64,000 nucleotides of DNA, from NCBI GenBank assembly GCA_902541175.1, contig CACBPP010000001.1, forward strand, positions 62,001 to 126,000. The letters run 5' to 3'. Origin of the DNA: an uncultured SAR86 cluster bacterium (GTDB taxonomy: Bacteria; Pseudomonadota; Gammaproteobacteria; Magnimaribacterales; D2472). Below, piece by piece: positions 30,307 through 40,653 of the stretch (positions are counted from its first letter, which is position 1; the number at the start of each line of letters is the position of its first letter). Below the pieces are notes generated by a model. The model did no database searches, was not told where the DNA came from, and saw nothing but the letters and a program-made list of their open reading frames with translations. The position numbers and the translations under genes are program-made.

Positions 30307-32739
30307 ATGAAAAAAATAACAAAAATATTTTATCTTTTAGTTTTGATTTTTAATCAAAATTTCTTATTTAGTAATATTTTAGAATCTGATGTTTTTGTAG
30401 AAAACAATACTAATAGTTCATGCATGATATATCAGCCATATTTAGGTGTCGTAAAGAATGCAGAAAGCTTAGACATAAAGTCTGATAAATTTGAAATAAC
30501 AGACGAGAAAGTGCTGATATTGAATGATAATGTGCGAATTGACTTCCCTGAAGGCATTCTCAATGCCGGTAAAGCAAGAATTGATCAAGAAAATGGTTTT
30601 ATTAATTTTAAAAAAGGTGGCGAGCTTATATTAAAAGACTATTTTTTTAATTCAGAGGAAGGAATTTTCGATAAGAATAATTTATTTGTAGATTTCACTG
30701 ACGGAGAAACTTACATAAACAATAGAGGTTTTGTAATTAGCTTCAAAAAATTAACTGGCAATCTAGATAATCAAATAACTTTAGAAGACATATCAATGAC
30801 TTCCTGCAAAGATCCAAAAAATGGCTGGCAATTAAATGCTGAAAGCATAACGTTAGACGATAATACTATGAGGGGCTATGCTAAAAAAGTTAAGGTAAAA
30901 GCATTTGATAGAACTGTCTTAAGGATACCTTATATACCGTTTGCCACTTCACAAGAGAGAATGTCTGGTTTTTTAGAACCTAAGATATCATATTCATCTG
31001 ATGGGTTAGATTTTATGATTCCATACTATAGAGTTTTATCAGAGACATCTGATTTTACAATTGCGCTCAGAAATATATCCGATAGAGGCTTAGGTTTTGA
31101 AGCAAATTCTAGAAATCTCCACGGAAATAATAACTTAAGAAGTATTGATTTTATTTATTTTAATAATGATAAAGAGTATGAAAATATCTATCCATCAGAT
31201 TCTGATTCAAGGTGGGCATTTAGCATAAATGATTCATTTGGTGATAAAAAAAAATTTTGGGTAGATGTAGATTGGTCAAAGTCATCAGATAGTTTGGTTT
31301 TGAGAGATATTCCAGGAGACATCACATCAATTGGAAGTCAAAGAGAACAAAGCTTAAAACAAAATGTAAAAATTAATGGTGTATTTAATAATTTTCAAGT
31401 TAGTGTTTCACAAGAAGGATACCAAACCTTAAATCCAATTCTTACAAATGGTTATAAAAAATCTCCTTCAATAAACTTAAATTATTTCAAAAACTTCAAA
31501 AATGTTTCTGTTCATGAGTACTTAAACTATACAAATTTTGTTGCAGATACTATTCACGGATTCTTTGGTATAGATAAAAATAATAAATTTAGATCATCTA
31601 TACCAAACCCTGTTGAAGGAGAGAGAATTTTTTATATGCTAGAAATTTCAAATTCTATGAATATAAGTGGCTATCAATTAAATACATCTATTGGCCTAAG
31701 AGGTATTGATTTTGACATTGTTGATAATAAAACAAATTCCAATTCAGTAATGGTTCCAACTTTTAAATTTGATTTAAGTACCTTATTAATCATGAAAAGT
31801 GGAATGAAAAGCCATGTATTAAAACCGAGAATATTTTACGGGTATGTCGGACATGAAGAACAAGATGATAATCCTGTCTTCGATACTTATAAGTTGGGCA
31901 TGATGAATCAGGTATTTAATCTTAATCGCTTCACTGGAATGGATAGAGTTGGTGACCAAAATTTTTATACATTGAGTATGGAATACAAAAAGCGTCAAAT
32001 GAATATGAATAATATCTCCTTAAAGATAAGTCAAAAATTCTATCTAAAAGACAGAAAAGTATTTATCAATAATATGAGTATGAATTCAATGCACTCTGAA
32101 ATGATGTCGAATACTATGGATATTGGAATGATGTCGAATTCAATAAATATGAACACAATGTCTGATTCAATGGATATGGGAATGATGTCTATGATGAATG
32201 GTGATAAAGATCCAATAATGATTATGGCTAAATGGATGCCTAATATGAAAACAATGTTTATGGCCTCAGGAAGCTATTCTGAAGAGATGAAGAAGTTTCC
32301 AATGGCAGGACTAACAATAAATCATATGTTTGATAAAGGAAAGGTTGGGTATGCAAAAAGATATACCAGGATGACAGGAGATTTTAATCAAACTTTAGAC
32401 TACTCTGAATTTTTTGCTAATCTTAAAATAAAGGACAATGTGAGTTTTGTTGCAGAAGTTAAGAGAGATGATGAAAATAGCTCTAAAATCGAATCCTCTG
32501 TTGGGATTGGATTTGAGAATTGTTGTTTTTCTATTAGGATCTTAGCTTCAGATAAAAACTTATCGAAGTATCTAGACGGCTACCGACCTGAAGCGTATCA
32601 ATATTTAGGTGATGCTTGGGATGATATAATTAGAATTGAAAGTAAAAGTAGAATTAATCTTGAATTCGAGCTTAAAGGATTAAACTCTTCCTTTGAAAAA
32701 GTTTCAAGATTCATGAATAATTCACTATTGAGCCACTAA
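30307..32739 (+). CDS. lptD: LPS-assembly protein LptD
   Basis: OstA-like N-domain; Cys pattern SSC...TSCKDPKNGWQL...FENCCFSI; precedes surA-pdxA-rsmA. Confidence 0.95.
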   Translation: MKKITKIFYLLVLIFNQNFLFSNILESDVFVENNTNSSCMIYQPYLGVVKNAESLDIKSDKFEITDEKVLILNDNVRIDFPEGILNAGKARIDQENGFINFKKGGELILKDYFFNSEEGIFDKNNLFVDFTDGETYINNRGFVISFKKLTGNLDNQITLEDISMTSCKDPKNGWQLNAESITLDDNTMRGYAKKVKVKAFDRTVLRIPYIPFATSQERMSGFLEPKISYSSDGLDFMIPYYRVLSETSDFTIALRNISDRGLGFEANSRNLHGNNNLRSIDFIYFNNDKEYENIYPSDSDSRWAFSINDSFGDKKKFWVDVDWSKSSDSLVLRDIPGDITSIGSQREQSLKQNVKINGVFNNFQVSVSQEGYQTLNPILTNGYKKSPSINLNYFKNFKNVSVHEYLNYTNFVADTIHGFFGIDKNNKFRSSIPNPVEGERIFYMLEISNSMNISGYQLNTSIGLRGIDFDIVDNKTNSNSVMVPTFKFDLSTLLIMKSGMKSHVLKPRIFYGYVGHEEQDDNPVFDTYKLGMMNQVFNLNRFTGMDRVGDQNFYTLSMEYKKRQMNMNNISLKISQKFYLKDRKVFINNMSMNSMHSEMMSNTMDIGMMSNSINMNTMSDSMDMGMMSMMNGDKDPIMIMAKWMPNMKTMFMASGSYSEEMKKFPMAGLTINHMFDKGKVGYAKRYTRMTGDFNQTLDYSEFFANLKIKDNVSFVAEVKRDDENSSKIESSVGIGFENCCFSIRILASDKNLSKYLDGYRPEAYQYLGDAWDDIIRIESKSRINLEFELKGLNSSFEKVSRFMNNSLLSH
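32074..32262 (+). repeat. Methionine-rich, internally repetitive insertion within LptD
   Basis: Translation MSMNSMHSEMMSNTMDIGMMSNSINMNTMSDSMDMGMMSMMNGDKDPIMIMAKWMPNMKTMFM. The DNA repeats GGAATGATGTC / ATGGATAT-GGAATGATGTC units. Confidence 0.85.
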
Positions 32740-32745
32740 ACCATT

Positions 32746-33987
32746 ATGAAAAAAACTTTAATAACATCGCTTTTAATATCATCTGCTTTATTAAATGCAA
32801 AAATCGAGCTCCTTGATAGAATTGCAATCATAGTTGACGATGGTGTTGTGATGGAATCACAAATAAATTCCGCCATCAAGACTCTCGAAAAAGGATATCG
32901 AGATCAAAATTTGCAAATCCCACCTAGAGATATCCTTATAGATCAGGTAAAAGAAAAATTAATTATAGAGGAGCTTCAACTTCAGCTTGCTGATAGGGCT
33001 GGTGTAAGAATAAGTGATGCAGAATTAAATTCTACATTATCCAGGCTAGCTTCTAATAATAATATGACTTTAGAAGAATTTATTGCTTTTATAGAGAACA
33101 ATGGTGATTCTTATGAAGAAATTCGAGAAACTATGAGGAAGGAAATGCGAATTCAAAGAATTCAAAGAGGAAGAGTGAATCAAAGCATTGAAATTACAGA
33201 AAAAGAATTTGAAGCATTTCTAGCTACTGATGAGAGCCTCGCAACTCTCGAGCCTGAAATTTTAGTTAGACAAATTCTTGTTAAAGACTTAAATGTAGCC
33301 AAAAGGCTAATTAATCTGGTTAACTCAGGTTCAGATTTCTCCGCCTTAGCTAAAGAATATTCCTTAAGCTCAAATGCCTCTAATGGTGGACTTATGCAAT
33401 GGAGAAAATCAATAGATATGCCTGAATTGTTTGAAAATGCTCTTAAAAATAAGTCGATAGGCTTTATTTCAGAACCATTAGAAAGTGGCTCTGGTTTTCA
33501 CATATTAAAACTTGAAGATAAGAGAGGTCAATTTGTTGCATTTGAGGATCAATGGCTGTCAAGACATATTCTTTTAATCCCATCCGCTATAAGAAGCAGT
33601 GAGGAAACAGAAAAACAACTCAATGATATTAGACAAAGAGTATTAGATGGTGAAAACTTTGCTACACTAGCTGAGGAATTTTCTGAAGATCCAGGTTCTG
33701 CTAAACAGGGTGGAGATTTAGGATGGATTGGTATGGGTGTTTTTACTGCAGCGTTTGAAGAAACAATGTTAACAACTGAAATTGGAACAATTTCTGAAGT
33801 ATTTGAAAGTGAATTTGGATATCACTTTCTTGAGGTCCTAGGAAAAAGAAACCATGAACTTACCAACAAGCTTATTGAAGACAGAGCATATAACATGCTG
33901 TATGCAAGAAAATTTGATGAAGAACTTGAAAATACTTTAAGAACAATGAGAGCAGAAGCTTTCGTAGAATTTAAAGACTTAGATTGA
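32746..33987 (+). CDS. surA: Periplasmic chaperone/peptidyl-prolyl isomerase SurA
   Basis: DRIAIIVDDGVVMESQI; two parvulin domains (VRQILVKD..., SRHILLIP...). Confidence 0.95.
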   Translation: MKKTLITSLLISSALLNAKIELLDRIAIIVDDGVVMESQINSAIKTLEKGYRDQNLQIPPRDILIDQVKEKLIIEELQLQLADRAGVRISDAELNSTLSRLASNNNMTLEEFIAFIENNGDSYEEIRETMRKEMRIQRIQRGRVNQSIEITEKEFEAFLATDESLATLEPEILVRQILVKDLNVAKRLINLVNSGSDFSALAKEYSLSSNASNGGLMQWRKSIDMPELFENALKNKSIGFISEPLESGSGFHILKLEDKRGQFVAFEDQWLSRHILLIPSAIRSSEETEKQLNDIRQRVLDGENFATLAEEFSEDPGSAKQGGDLGWIGMGVFTAAFEETMLTTEIGTISEVFESEFGYHFLEVLGKRNHELTNKLIEDRAYNMLYARKFDEELENTLRTMRAEAFVEFKDLD

Positions 33988-34964
33988 AAAAAATTATCTA
34001 TTCACCTGGTGAGCCAAGTGGTATCGGTCCAGACTTAATCATTAAGTTATCCTCCTCGAAGTCATGGGAAGATTTTAAAATCCCCATTGTTTCTATTGGT
34101 GATCCAAAACTTTTTATAGACAGAGCGGCTTTGCTCAAGAAAAAAATAAAAATTGTTGAATTGAAGTCACCTAATGAGGTGAGTAAAAATACTAAAGGAC
34201 TTATACAAATTATAAAAGTAACTAAATGTCTCAATACCAGGCCGGGAAAACTCTATAAAAGCAATGCTCAATATGTTCTTGATAATCTAACTTATTCTAT
34301 TAAACAAACTATGCAAAATGAAGTAACCGCATTAGTAACCGGTCCATTAAGTAAAGAAAATATCATCTCAATTGATAAATTATTTACTGGGCATACTGAA
34401 TATATAAAAAAACTTACTAAAAGTAAGGATGTCTTAATGATGCTTGCATCGGATCAGTTACGTGTTGCCCTATCTACAACTCATATTCCTCTTAAAAATG
34501 TATCTAGAACAATTACAAAAGAATTAATTATTAACAAGGTAAAAATACTTAATGAAGATTTAAAAAATAAGTTCAACATTAAAAAACCAAATATAAAAGT
34601 ACTTGGTCTTAATCCTCATGCAGGAGAGAACGGTAAGATAGGTAAAGAAGAACAAGATCATATAAAACCAGCAATAAGAGAATTAAGAAAGAAAAAAATT
34701 AACGTATCAATGCCTATTTCGGCAGATACTGCATTCTCTAGAAAATCATTGAAAGAGGCTGATGCCTATTTGGGTATGTATCATGATCAAGTTTTGCCAG
34801 TATTAAAAACTTTAAGTTTTGGAAACTCAATTAATATTACACTTGGAATTCCAATAATTAGGACTTCTGTTGATCATGGGATTGCTTTGGATATTGCTGG
34901 AACTAATAAATCAGATCCCTCATCATTAATACTAGCCGTTAAAACTGCAAAGAAATTGATTTAA
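33984..34964 (+). CDS. pdxA: 4-hydroxythreonine-4-phosphate dehydrogenase
   Basis: TTG start; YSPGEPSGIGPDLIIKL, TGPLSKENI, GHTEY, GLNPHAGENGKIG, MYHDQVLPVLK. Confidence 0.96.
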   Translation: MKKIIYSPGEPSGIGPDLIIKLSSSKSWEDFKIPIVSIGDPKLFIDRAALLKKKIKIVELKSPNEVSKNTKGLIQIIKVTKCLNTRPGKLYKSNAQYVLDNLTYSIKQTMQNEVTALVTGPLSKENIISIDKLFTGHTEYIKKLTKSKDVLMMLASDQLRVALSTTHIPLKNVSRTITKELIINKVKILNEDLKNKFNIKKPNIKVLGLNPHAGENGKIGKEEQDHIKPAIRELRKKKINVSMPISADTAFSRKSLKEADAYLGMYHDQVLPVLKTLSFGNSINITLGIPIIRTSVDHGIALDIAGTNKSDPSSLILAVKTAKKLI

Positions 34965-35725
34965 TGAGATCTAGAGATATTAGAAGAAAATATGGTCAAA
35001 ACTATCTAACAGATAAATCAGTATTGTTTAAAATGGCTGATGCTATATCACCAACATCTTCAGATAATTTCTTAGAAATTGGTCCTGGTCTTGGGGCCTT
35101 AACTGAACAAATTAATAAAGATAATATAAATATTATTGCAATCGATATAGATTCAGAAAATACAGAGATATTAAAAAAGAAGTTCATCGGTCCTGCAAAC
35201 TTTCAATTCCTAACTGATGATATTTTAAAATATAAGATTGATAATGATCGGCAAAGAATAGTCGGAAACCTTCCTTATAATATTTCTACTCAAATAATTC
35301 TAAAGCTCATTGATAGCTGTGAGAAGATACTTGATATGCATTTTTTAGTACAAAAAGAAGTAGCTGAAAAGATTGCAGGGAAAGTTGGAACTAAAAGTTG
35401 GGGCAAGTTAGCTATTAAAATTGCTGCTTTTTTTGATAACGAAATTTTGTTTGATGTTCCTCCTGAGGCATTTGATATAAAACCAAAAGTAAATTCAAGC
35501 TTTATAAGGCTTATGCCAAATAAGAATCTTAAGGAAAATATAAATCAAAAAGATAATTTTTTTAAGTTGATTGACTTAGCTTTTGCATCAAGAAGAAAAA
35601 ATATCAAGAACAACTTAAAAAGCTTAAGTATTAATTGGAATGAAGTTGATATTGATTCAACTAAAAGGCCTGAAGAAATATCTCTTGATGATTACCTTCT
35701 CCTCTCAAAGGTTTTAGTGCTCTGA
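34964..35725 (+). CDS. rsmA: 16S rRNA dimethyladenosine transferase RsmA/KsgA
   Basis: RRKYGQNYLTDKSV, EIGPGLGALTEQI, GNLPYNISTQIILKL. Confidence 0.97.
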   Translation: MRSRDIRRKYGQNYLTDKSVLFKMADAISPTSSDNFLEIGPGLGALTEQINKDNINIIAIDIDSENTEILKKKFIGPANFQFLTDDILKYKIDNDRQRIVGNLPYNISTQIILKLIDSCEKILDMHFLVQKEVAEKIAGKVGTKSWGKLAIKIAAFFDNEILFDVPPEAFDIKPKVNSSFIRLMPNKNLKENINQKDNFFKLIDLAFASRRKNIKNNLKSLSINWNEVDIDSTKRPEEISLDDYLLLSKVLVL

Positions 35726-36525
35726 TGTCTCACTATGTGATTGGAGATGTGCAGGGTTGTTATGATGAACTTATTAATTTGTGTTCAAAAATAAAATTTA
35801 ATCCAAAAAAAGATACATTAATCTTTGCAGGAGATCTTGTTAATAGAGGTCCTAAGTCGCTTGAAGTCTTGAATTTCTGTCTTGAAAACAAAAAATCTAT
35901 TAAAGCTGTTCTTGGTAATCATGATTTTTATCTCTTGTATCTCATAGAACACAAGAAGAATAATAGATCATTAAAAACAATTCTTAACGCTAACAATATT
36001 TCTAAAATACATAAATGGCTAAAAAAACTGCCGCTATTGATAAAAATAAAGATTAATGGTCACAATTTTTGGATTTCTCATGCTGGAATACCATATATAT
36101 GGGATTTTAAAACGGCCAAAAAACTAGCAACAGAAGTTCAAGTTGCTCTTAAAGAAGATTCCTATAATTTACTTAAAAATATGTGGGGTGATACTCCAAG
36201 CAAATGGAACAGTAAACTAGTTAAATACAAGCGCTATAAAGTAATAATCAATTACTTTACTAGAATGAGATTTTTAGATAAAAAAGGAGCCCTAAAGTTA
36301 AAGAAGAAAAATCTAAAATCAGAAAAAAATCATATTCCTTGGTTTAAGCAAACCACTCATAACTTAAAGGAAGATGAGTCTATTGTATTTGGTCATTGGG
36401 CAGCACTTGAAGGAAAAACAAATTTAGATAATATAATCGGCTTAGATACTGGCTGTGTTTGGGGTAATAAACTAACAGCAATAAGATTAGAAGATAAAAA
36501 ACTATATCAAGTAAGAAGAAAATGA
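35725..36525 (+). CDS. apaH: Bis(5'-nucleosyl)-tetraphosphatase (symmetrical)
   Basis: YVIGDVQGCYDELINL, FAGDLVNRGPKSLEVL, VLGNHDFYLL. Confidence 0.96.
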   Translation: MSHYVIGDVQGCYDELINLCSKIKFNPKKDTLIFAGDLVNRGPKSLEVLNFCLENKKSIKAVLGNHDFYLLYLIEHKKNNRSLKTILNANNISKIHKWLKKLPLLIKIKINGHNFWISHAGIPYIWDFKTAKKLATEVQVALKEDSYNLLKNMWGDTPSKWNSKLVKYKRYKVIINYFTRMRFLDKKGALKLKKKNLKSEKNHIPWFKQTTHNLKEDESIVFGHWAALEGKTNLDNIIGLDTGCVWGNKLTAIRLEDKKLYQVRRK

Positions 36526-37541
36526 AAATTTATAAAGTTGGTGGCGCTGTAAGAGATTCGCTTATGGGCGTTAAATCTTCTGACAAGGATTGGGTCGTAG
36601 TGGGCTCATCTCCTGAAGAAATGGTATTTAATGGTTTTAAGCCAATAGGTAATGACTTTCCAGTATTTTTGCATCCTGAAACGAATGAAGAGTATGCCCT
36701 AGCAAGAACAGAGAAAAAAACAGGAACAGGTTATGGTGGATTTACATTTTATTACGGAAAAGACGTTACTTTAGAAGAAGATCTATCAAGGAGAGACTTT
36801 ACTATTAATGCTATTGCTCAAGATAATACTGGTATCATTATTGATCCTTTTAATGGACAAAATGATATAAAAAATAAACTTTTTAGGCACGTTTCTGATG
36901 CTTTTTTTGAAGATCCTCTAAGAGCAGTTAGATTGGCAAGATTTTTTTCTTATGATCATCTTAAAGATTTCGATATAGATGCATCTACTGTTAAATGCAT
37001 CGAAAAAATTGTTTCATCTAAAGAAATTGCAGATATTTCATCAGATAGAATCTGGTCTGAAACTGAGAGAGCTTTATCTAATTCAAATCCAAGTAAGTAC
37101 TTTGAAAAAATAATATCTTTGAACTTATTAGATCCTTATTTTAGTAAGCTAAAAAAAACCTCTTGTGACAGCCACAATATTAAAACATTGAGGTGGGCTG
37201 AACTTCAAATAAATAATAATTTTGAATTAGGTAGCAAACTTCCACTCCCCAATGATTTTAAAAACATTGTTGAGGTATGTAAAAATGCATTGAAATTAAA
37301 TAAAGATGCCAATCAAGACGACTTAATTTTATTAATTGATAAAATTAATTTTGTTAGAAATTTTGAATTAGTTAATCAATTAATTTCGCTACCTCATTTT
37401 AGCGATAACAAAAATTTTATTTCCCTGCTTGCAAAAAAAATTAAAACTACTGATTTCTCATATTTATCAAATGTATCAAAGGAGAATATTGAGGAAGAAA
37501 AGATTAAAATATATAAAGAAATTATTGACGGCTTAGAATGA
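36522..37541 (+). CDS. cca: CCA tRNA nucleotidyltransferase
   Basis: KIYKVGGAVRDSLMGVKSSDKDWVVVGSSPEEM, RRDFTINAIAQD. Confidence 0.94.
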   Translation: MKIYKVGGAVRDSLMGVKSSDKDWVVVGSSPEEMVFNGFKPIGNDFPVFLHPETNEEYALARTEKKTGTGYGGFTFYYGKDVTLEEDLSRRDFTINAIAQDNTGIIIDPFNGQNDIKNKLFRHVSDAFFEDPLRAVRLARFFSYDHLKDFDIDASTVKCIEKIVSSKEIADISSDRIWSETERALSNSNPSKYFEKIISLNLLDPYFSKLKKTSCDSHNIKTLRWAELQINNNFELGSKLPLPNDFKNIVEVCKNALKLNKDANQDDLILLIDKINFVRNFELVNQLISLPHFSDNKNFISLLAKKIKTTDFSYLSNVSKENIEEEKIKIYKEIIDGLE

Positions 37542-38263
37542 ATAAAACAATTTTTATAACTGGGGCAGCAAAAAGAATTGGCAAAGAGATAGCTCTTACC
37601 TTTAAAGAATTAGGCTGGAATATTATTATTCATTACAACTCATCAAAAGAAGCAGCAGATGATCTTGCCGCTGAAATAAATAATTCAAATGATAGCTCTG
37701 CGGTTACTGTTCAAGGAAATCTAGATATCAAAGAAGATGTTGAAAAAATTATCAGTGAGGTTCTTGAGGCATTTCCGAGTATAGATTTATTAATAAATAA
37801 TGCGTCCACTTTTTACCCTACTCCAATTGATGACATTTCAGAAGATCATTGGGAGAAATTAGTTGGAAGTAATTTAAAAGGGCCAATGTTTTTAATTAAA
37901 GGGCTCAAACAAAAACTTAAAAAATCAAACGGATCAATCATTAATATAACTGATACCAATTTATCAAAGGGAGTTGCTAATTACTCTATTTATTCTGCTG
38001 CAAAGGCTGGATTAGAGGCTATTACAAAAGGGCTAGCAAGAGAATTAGCGCCTGAAATAAAGGTAAATGCAATTGCTCCAGGTGCAATGCTTGAACCTCC
38101 AGATGTTACTTGGACTGAGGAACAAAAAAATAAAGTCATTGATTCTATTCCACTTAAAAGAATGGGTTCAGAAAAAGATATAGCTGAAGCAGTAAAGTTT
38201 CTAGCCCATTCTGATTATATAACCGGGCAAATTATAAAAGTTGATGGTGGTAGGTCACTCTAA
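37538..38263 (+). CDS. SDR family pteridine reductase (FolM-like)
   Basis: IFITGAAKRIGKEIALTFKELGWNIIIHYNSS; near folK/folB. Confidence 0.82.
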   Translation: MNKTIFITGAAKRIGKEIALTFKELGWNIIIHYNSSKEAADDLAAEINNSNDSSAVTVQGNLDIKEDVEKIISEVLEAFPSIDLLINNASTFYPTPIDDISEDHWEKLVGSNLKGPMFLIKGLKQKLKKSNGSIINITDTNLSKGVANYSIYSAAKAGLEAITKGLARELAPEIKVNAIAPGAMLEPPDVTWTEEQKNKVIDSIPLKRMGSEKDIAEAVKFLAHSDYITGQIIKVDGGRSL

Positions 38264-39318
38264 TGAAGCCTCTAGATGATGCAAAATTCTCTGGAACAAA
38301 AGATGTTGATGAAAGATTAAAAATTGACTCTGCAAATTTACAGCCCTGGATTGATGAGTATGTTCCTAATACAGGAAAGATAAAAGCAATAGAACAGTTC
38401 AAGGGAGGACAATCAAATCCCACGTATAAAATTATTACAGAATCAAAAAATCTTGTTCTAAGAAGGAAGCCACCAGGAAAACTTCTGCCGTCCGCGCATG
38501 CTGTAGATAGAGAATATAAAGTTATTACTGCTTTATATGAAACTGACGTACCAGTTCCAAAAACTTATGGGCTTTGTGAAGATGATGATGTTGCTGGCAC
38601 CGCTTTTTTTGTGATGGATTTTCTAGATGGTGATCTTTTTTGGGATCCAATGATACCCTCAATGACAAATACAGATAGGACAGAAATTTACAAGAATAAG
38701 AATAAAACTTTAGCAAAACTTCATAGTGTTGATTATAAAAAAATTGGTCTTGAAGATTATGGTAAACCTGGCAACTATGTTGCTAGACAAGTATCAAGAT
38801 GGTCTAAGCAATATAGGGCATCAGAAACAGACAATATTGAAGCTATGAATAACCTTATTGATTGGTTACCTAAAAATATTCCTGATGATGATGAGACAAC
38901 TATCGTTCATGGCGATTACAGATTAGATAATATGATATTAAAAAATAATGAGGTAATTGGTATTTTGGACTGGGAATTATCAACTCTAGGTCATCCAATT
39001 GCAGACTTTAGTTATCACTGTCTTTCATGGCGAACTCAAGAAGCCTTTTGGGACCAAGCTAGACTAAAAGAACTTGGCATACCCTCTGAAAGGGAATATA
39101 TGGAAATGTATTGTGAGAATTCTGGTAAAGATTTATCAAAAAATTGGGAATTTTATATGGCTTTTAACATGTTTAAGATTGCTGGAATTTTACAAGGTAT
39201 ATTAGGAAGAGTGAGAGATGGAACTGCGGCATCAAAACATGCGGAGGAAAGAGGTAATATGGTCTTTCCTCTCTCTGAAGCAGCGTGGTCAACAATTGAA
39301 GAAAATTTTTTGAAATAA
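38263..39318 (+). CDS. Phosphotransferase family protein (ACAD10/APH-like)
   Basis: FKGGQSNPTYKI...LRRKPPGKLLPSAHAVDREYKV...VHGDYRLDNMILKNNEVIGILDWELSTLGHPIADF. Confidence 0.9.
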   Translation: MKPLDDAKFSGTKDVDERLKIDSANLQPWIDEYVPNTGKIKAIEQFKGGQSNPTYKIITESKNLVLRRKPPGKLLPSAHAVDREYKVITALYETDVPVPKTYGLCEDDDVAGTAFFVMDFLDGDLFWDPMIPSMTNTDRTEIYKNKNKTLAKLHSVDYKKIGLEDYGKPGNYVARQVSRWSKQYRASETDNIEAMNNLIDWLPKNIPDDDETTIVHGDYRLDNMILKNNEVIGILDWELSTLGHPIADFSYHCLSWRTQEAFWDQARLKELGIPSEREYMEMYCENSGKDLSKNWEFYMAFNMFKIAGILQGILGRVRDGTAASKHAEERGNMVFPLSEAAWSTIEENFLK

Positions 39319-39323
39319 CTTCT

Positions 39324-39929
39324 TTATCTTTTAACAAAGAATAGCGTAATACCTGAAACAGAAGTCACAAGAGCAAGCACTGATAAAATTTGAAGCAAGA
39401 TATTATTTATATTATCTCGTTCGCGATAATCCATAATGTGTAGTGACCACAAAAAATCCCATATTCTCCATGAGTCTGATCTTATTGATCCAATATCGCC
39501 CGTCATATAGCCAACATAGACATTGATACCGTCCTTGGTATCTGTTGTAACTTTGTATACTGGTAAGTCTCCTCTGTATTCTGCACCAGGATATAGTTCT
39601 GTTACTAAACTTACCTCAATTGGATTTAAAGTAGTTTTTTGAGCAGTTATTTTTATTGCCTCTTCCTTTGTAAGAGGTTCTATGACATTACCTTCAGGAT
39701 AAGTTTGATAAGTCTTTATACCCTCCTCGATGGTTTCGATTACAGAAGTGCCAAGCCTATCGAATATTCGATACTCTATATCTTTGGGAAGACGATACTG
39801 CTCTCCCCTTACCAATTCAATTTTATTGTAAGCAAAATAAATTCCAGATATTGTCCAAAGCAATAACTGTATTGAAACAAATATACTTAAATACCTATGA
39901 AAATTTCTTACAAATCTTTTTGTTTTCAT
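39324..39929 (-). CDS. PepSY-domain membrane protein
   Basis: Two TM segments flanking a PepSY-like periplasmic region; FHRYLSIFVSIQLLLWTISGIYFAYN. Confidence 0.7.
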   Translation of the reverse strand: MKTKRFVRNFHRYLSIFVSIQLLLWTISGIYFAYNKIELVRGEQYRLPKDIEYRIFDRLGTSVIETIEEGIKTYQTYPEGNVIEPLTKEEAIKITAQKTTLNPIEVSLVTELYPGAEYRGDLPVYKVTTDTKDGINVYVGYMTGDIGSIRSDSWRIWDFLWSLHIMDYRERDNINNILLQILSVLALVTSVSGITLFFVKR

Positions 39930-40306
39930 TAAATTAGTTCTTTTAAAGGTGCAGATACGAACTCATATTTCTGAATTTCGTCACTTTCAAATAATATATC
40001 ATCATTTTCATCTATTTGAAGAACTATATCTATATCAAGAGTTCTGGCACTAAATTTTGGAGCATTTCTGTTTCTTCCGGCATTGTCTTCAATTAACTTT
40101 AACTTTTTATTAAGGTTCTTAAAATCTAGTTCAGAATTTCCGCAAACTACTGAGTTTAGAAAATCATCACCTTCAAAGCCTTCAGCTTTTGTTTGATGAA
40201 TTGATGAGGATTGAATATTTGAAAGTATTTTTTTTAGTTCTTCTAAAGCAAATTCTAAATTTTTCTTGGCATTAATATTACTACCAAGTGATAAAAAATA
40301 TTTCAT
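39929..40306 (-). CDS. folK: 2-amino-4-hydroxy-6-hydroxymethyldihydropteridine diphosphokinase
   Basis: FLSLGSNINAKKNLEFAL...FLNSVVCG...GRNRNAPKFSARTLDIDIVL. Confidence 0.9.
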   Translation of the reverse strand: MKYFLSLGSNINAKKNLEFALEELKKILSNIQSSSIHQTKAEGFEGDDFLNSVVCGNSELDFKNLNKKLKLIEDNAGRNRNAPKFSARTLDIDIVLQIDENDDILFESDEIQKYEFVSAPLKELI

Positions 40307-40653
40307 TATCTATGAATTATGAGTCCGACATCTTTAGAACCTCGAAGTGCTCCAGGCTTAGATATACGTAATTTGATCGATTCAACTCCGTAAGTATCTT
40401 TTACGAGAGATGCAATTCCCTCGGCAAGTGATTCTTGTAATTGAAAGGACGATTCCTCAACAAACTTTATTACTCCTTTGCAAATAGTTTTGTAATCAAC
40501 AGTATCCTCAATTGAATCAGTCTTTGCAGCTCTTTTACAATCAAAAGGAAATTCCATATCAATGCTGACCTCTTGTTTAACTTTTCTTTCCCAGTCAAAG
40601 ATACCAATGATTGTTTTTACTCTTAAATCTTTTATGTAAATTATATCTTTCAT
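40306..40653 (-). CDS. folB: Dihydroneopterin aldolase
   Basis: IYIKDLRVKTIIGIFDWERKVKQEVSIDMEF...DTVDYKTI...KPGALRGSKDVGLII. Confidence 0.93.
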   Translation of the reverse strand: MKDIIYIKDLRVKTIIGIFDWERKVKQEVSIDMEFPFDCKRAAKTDSIEDTVDYKTICKGVIKFVEESSFQLQESLAEGIASLVKDTYGVESIKLRISKPGALRGSKDVGLIIHR

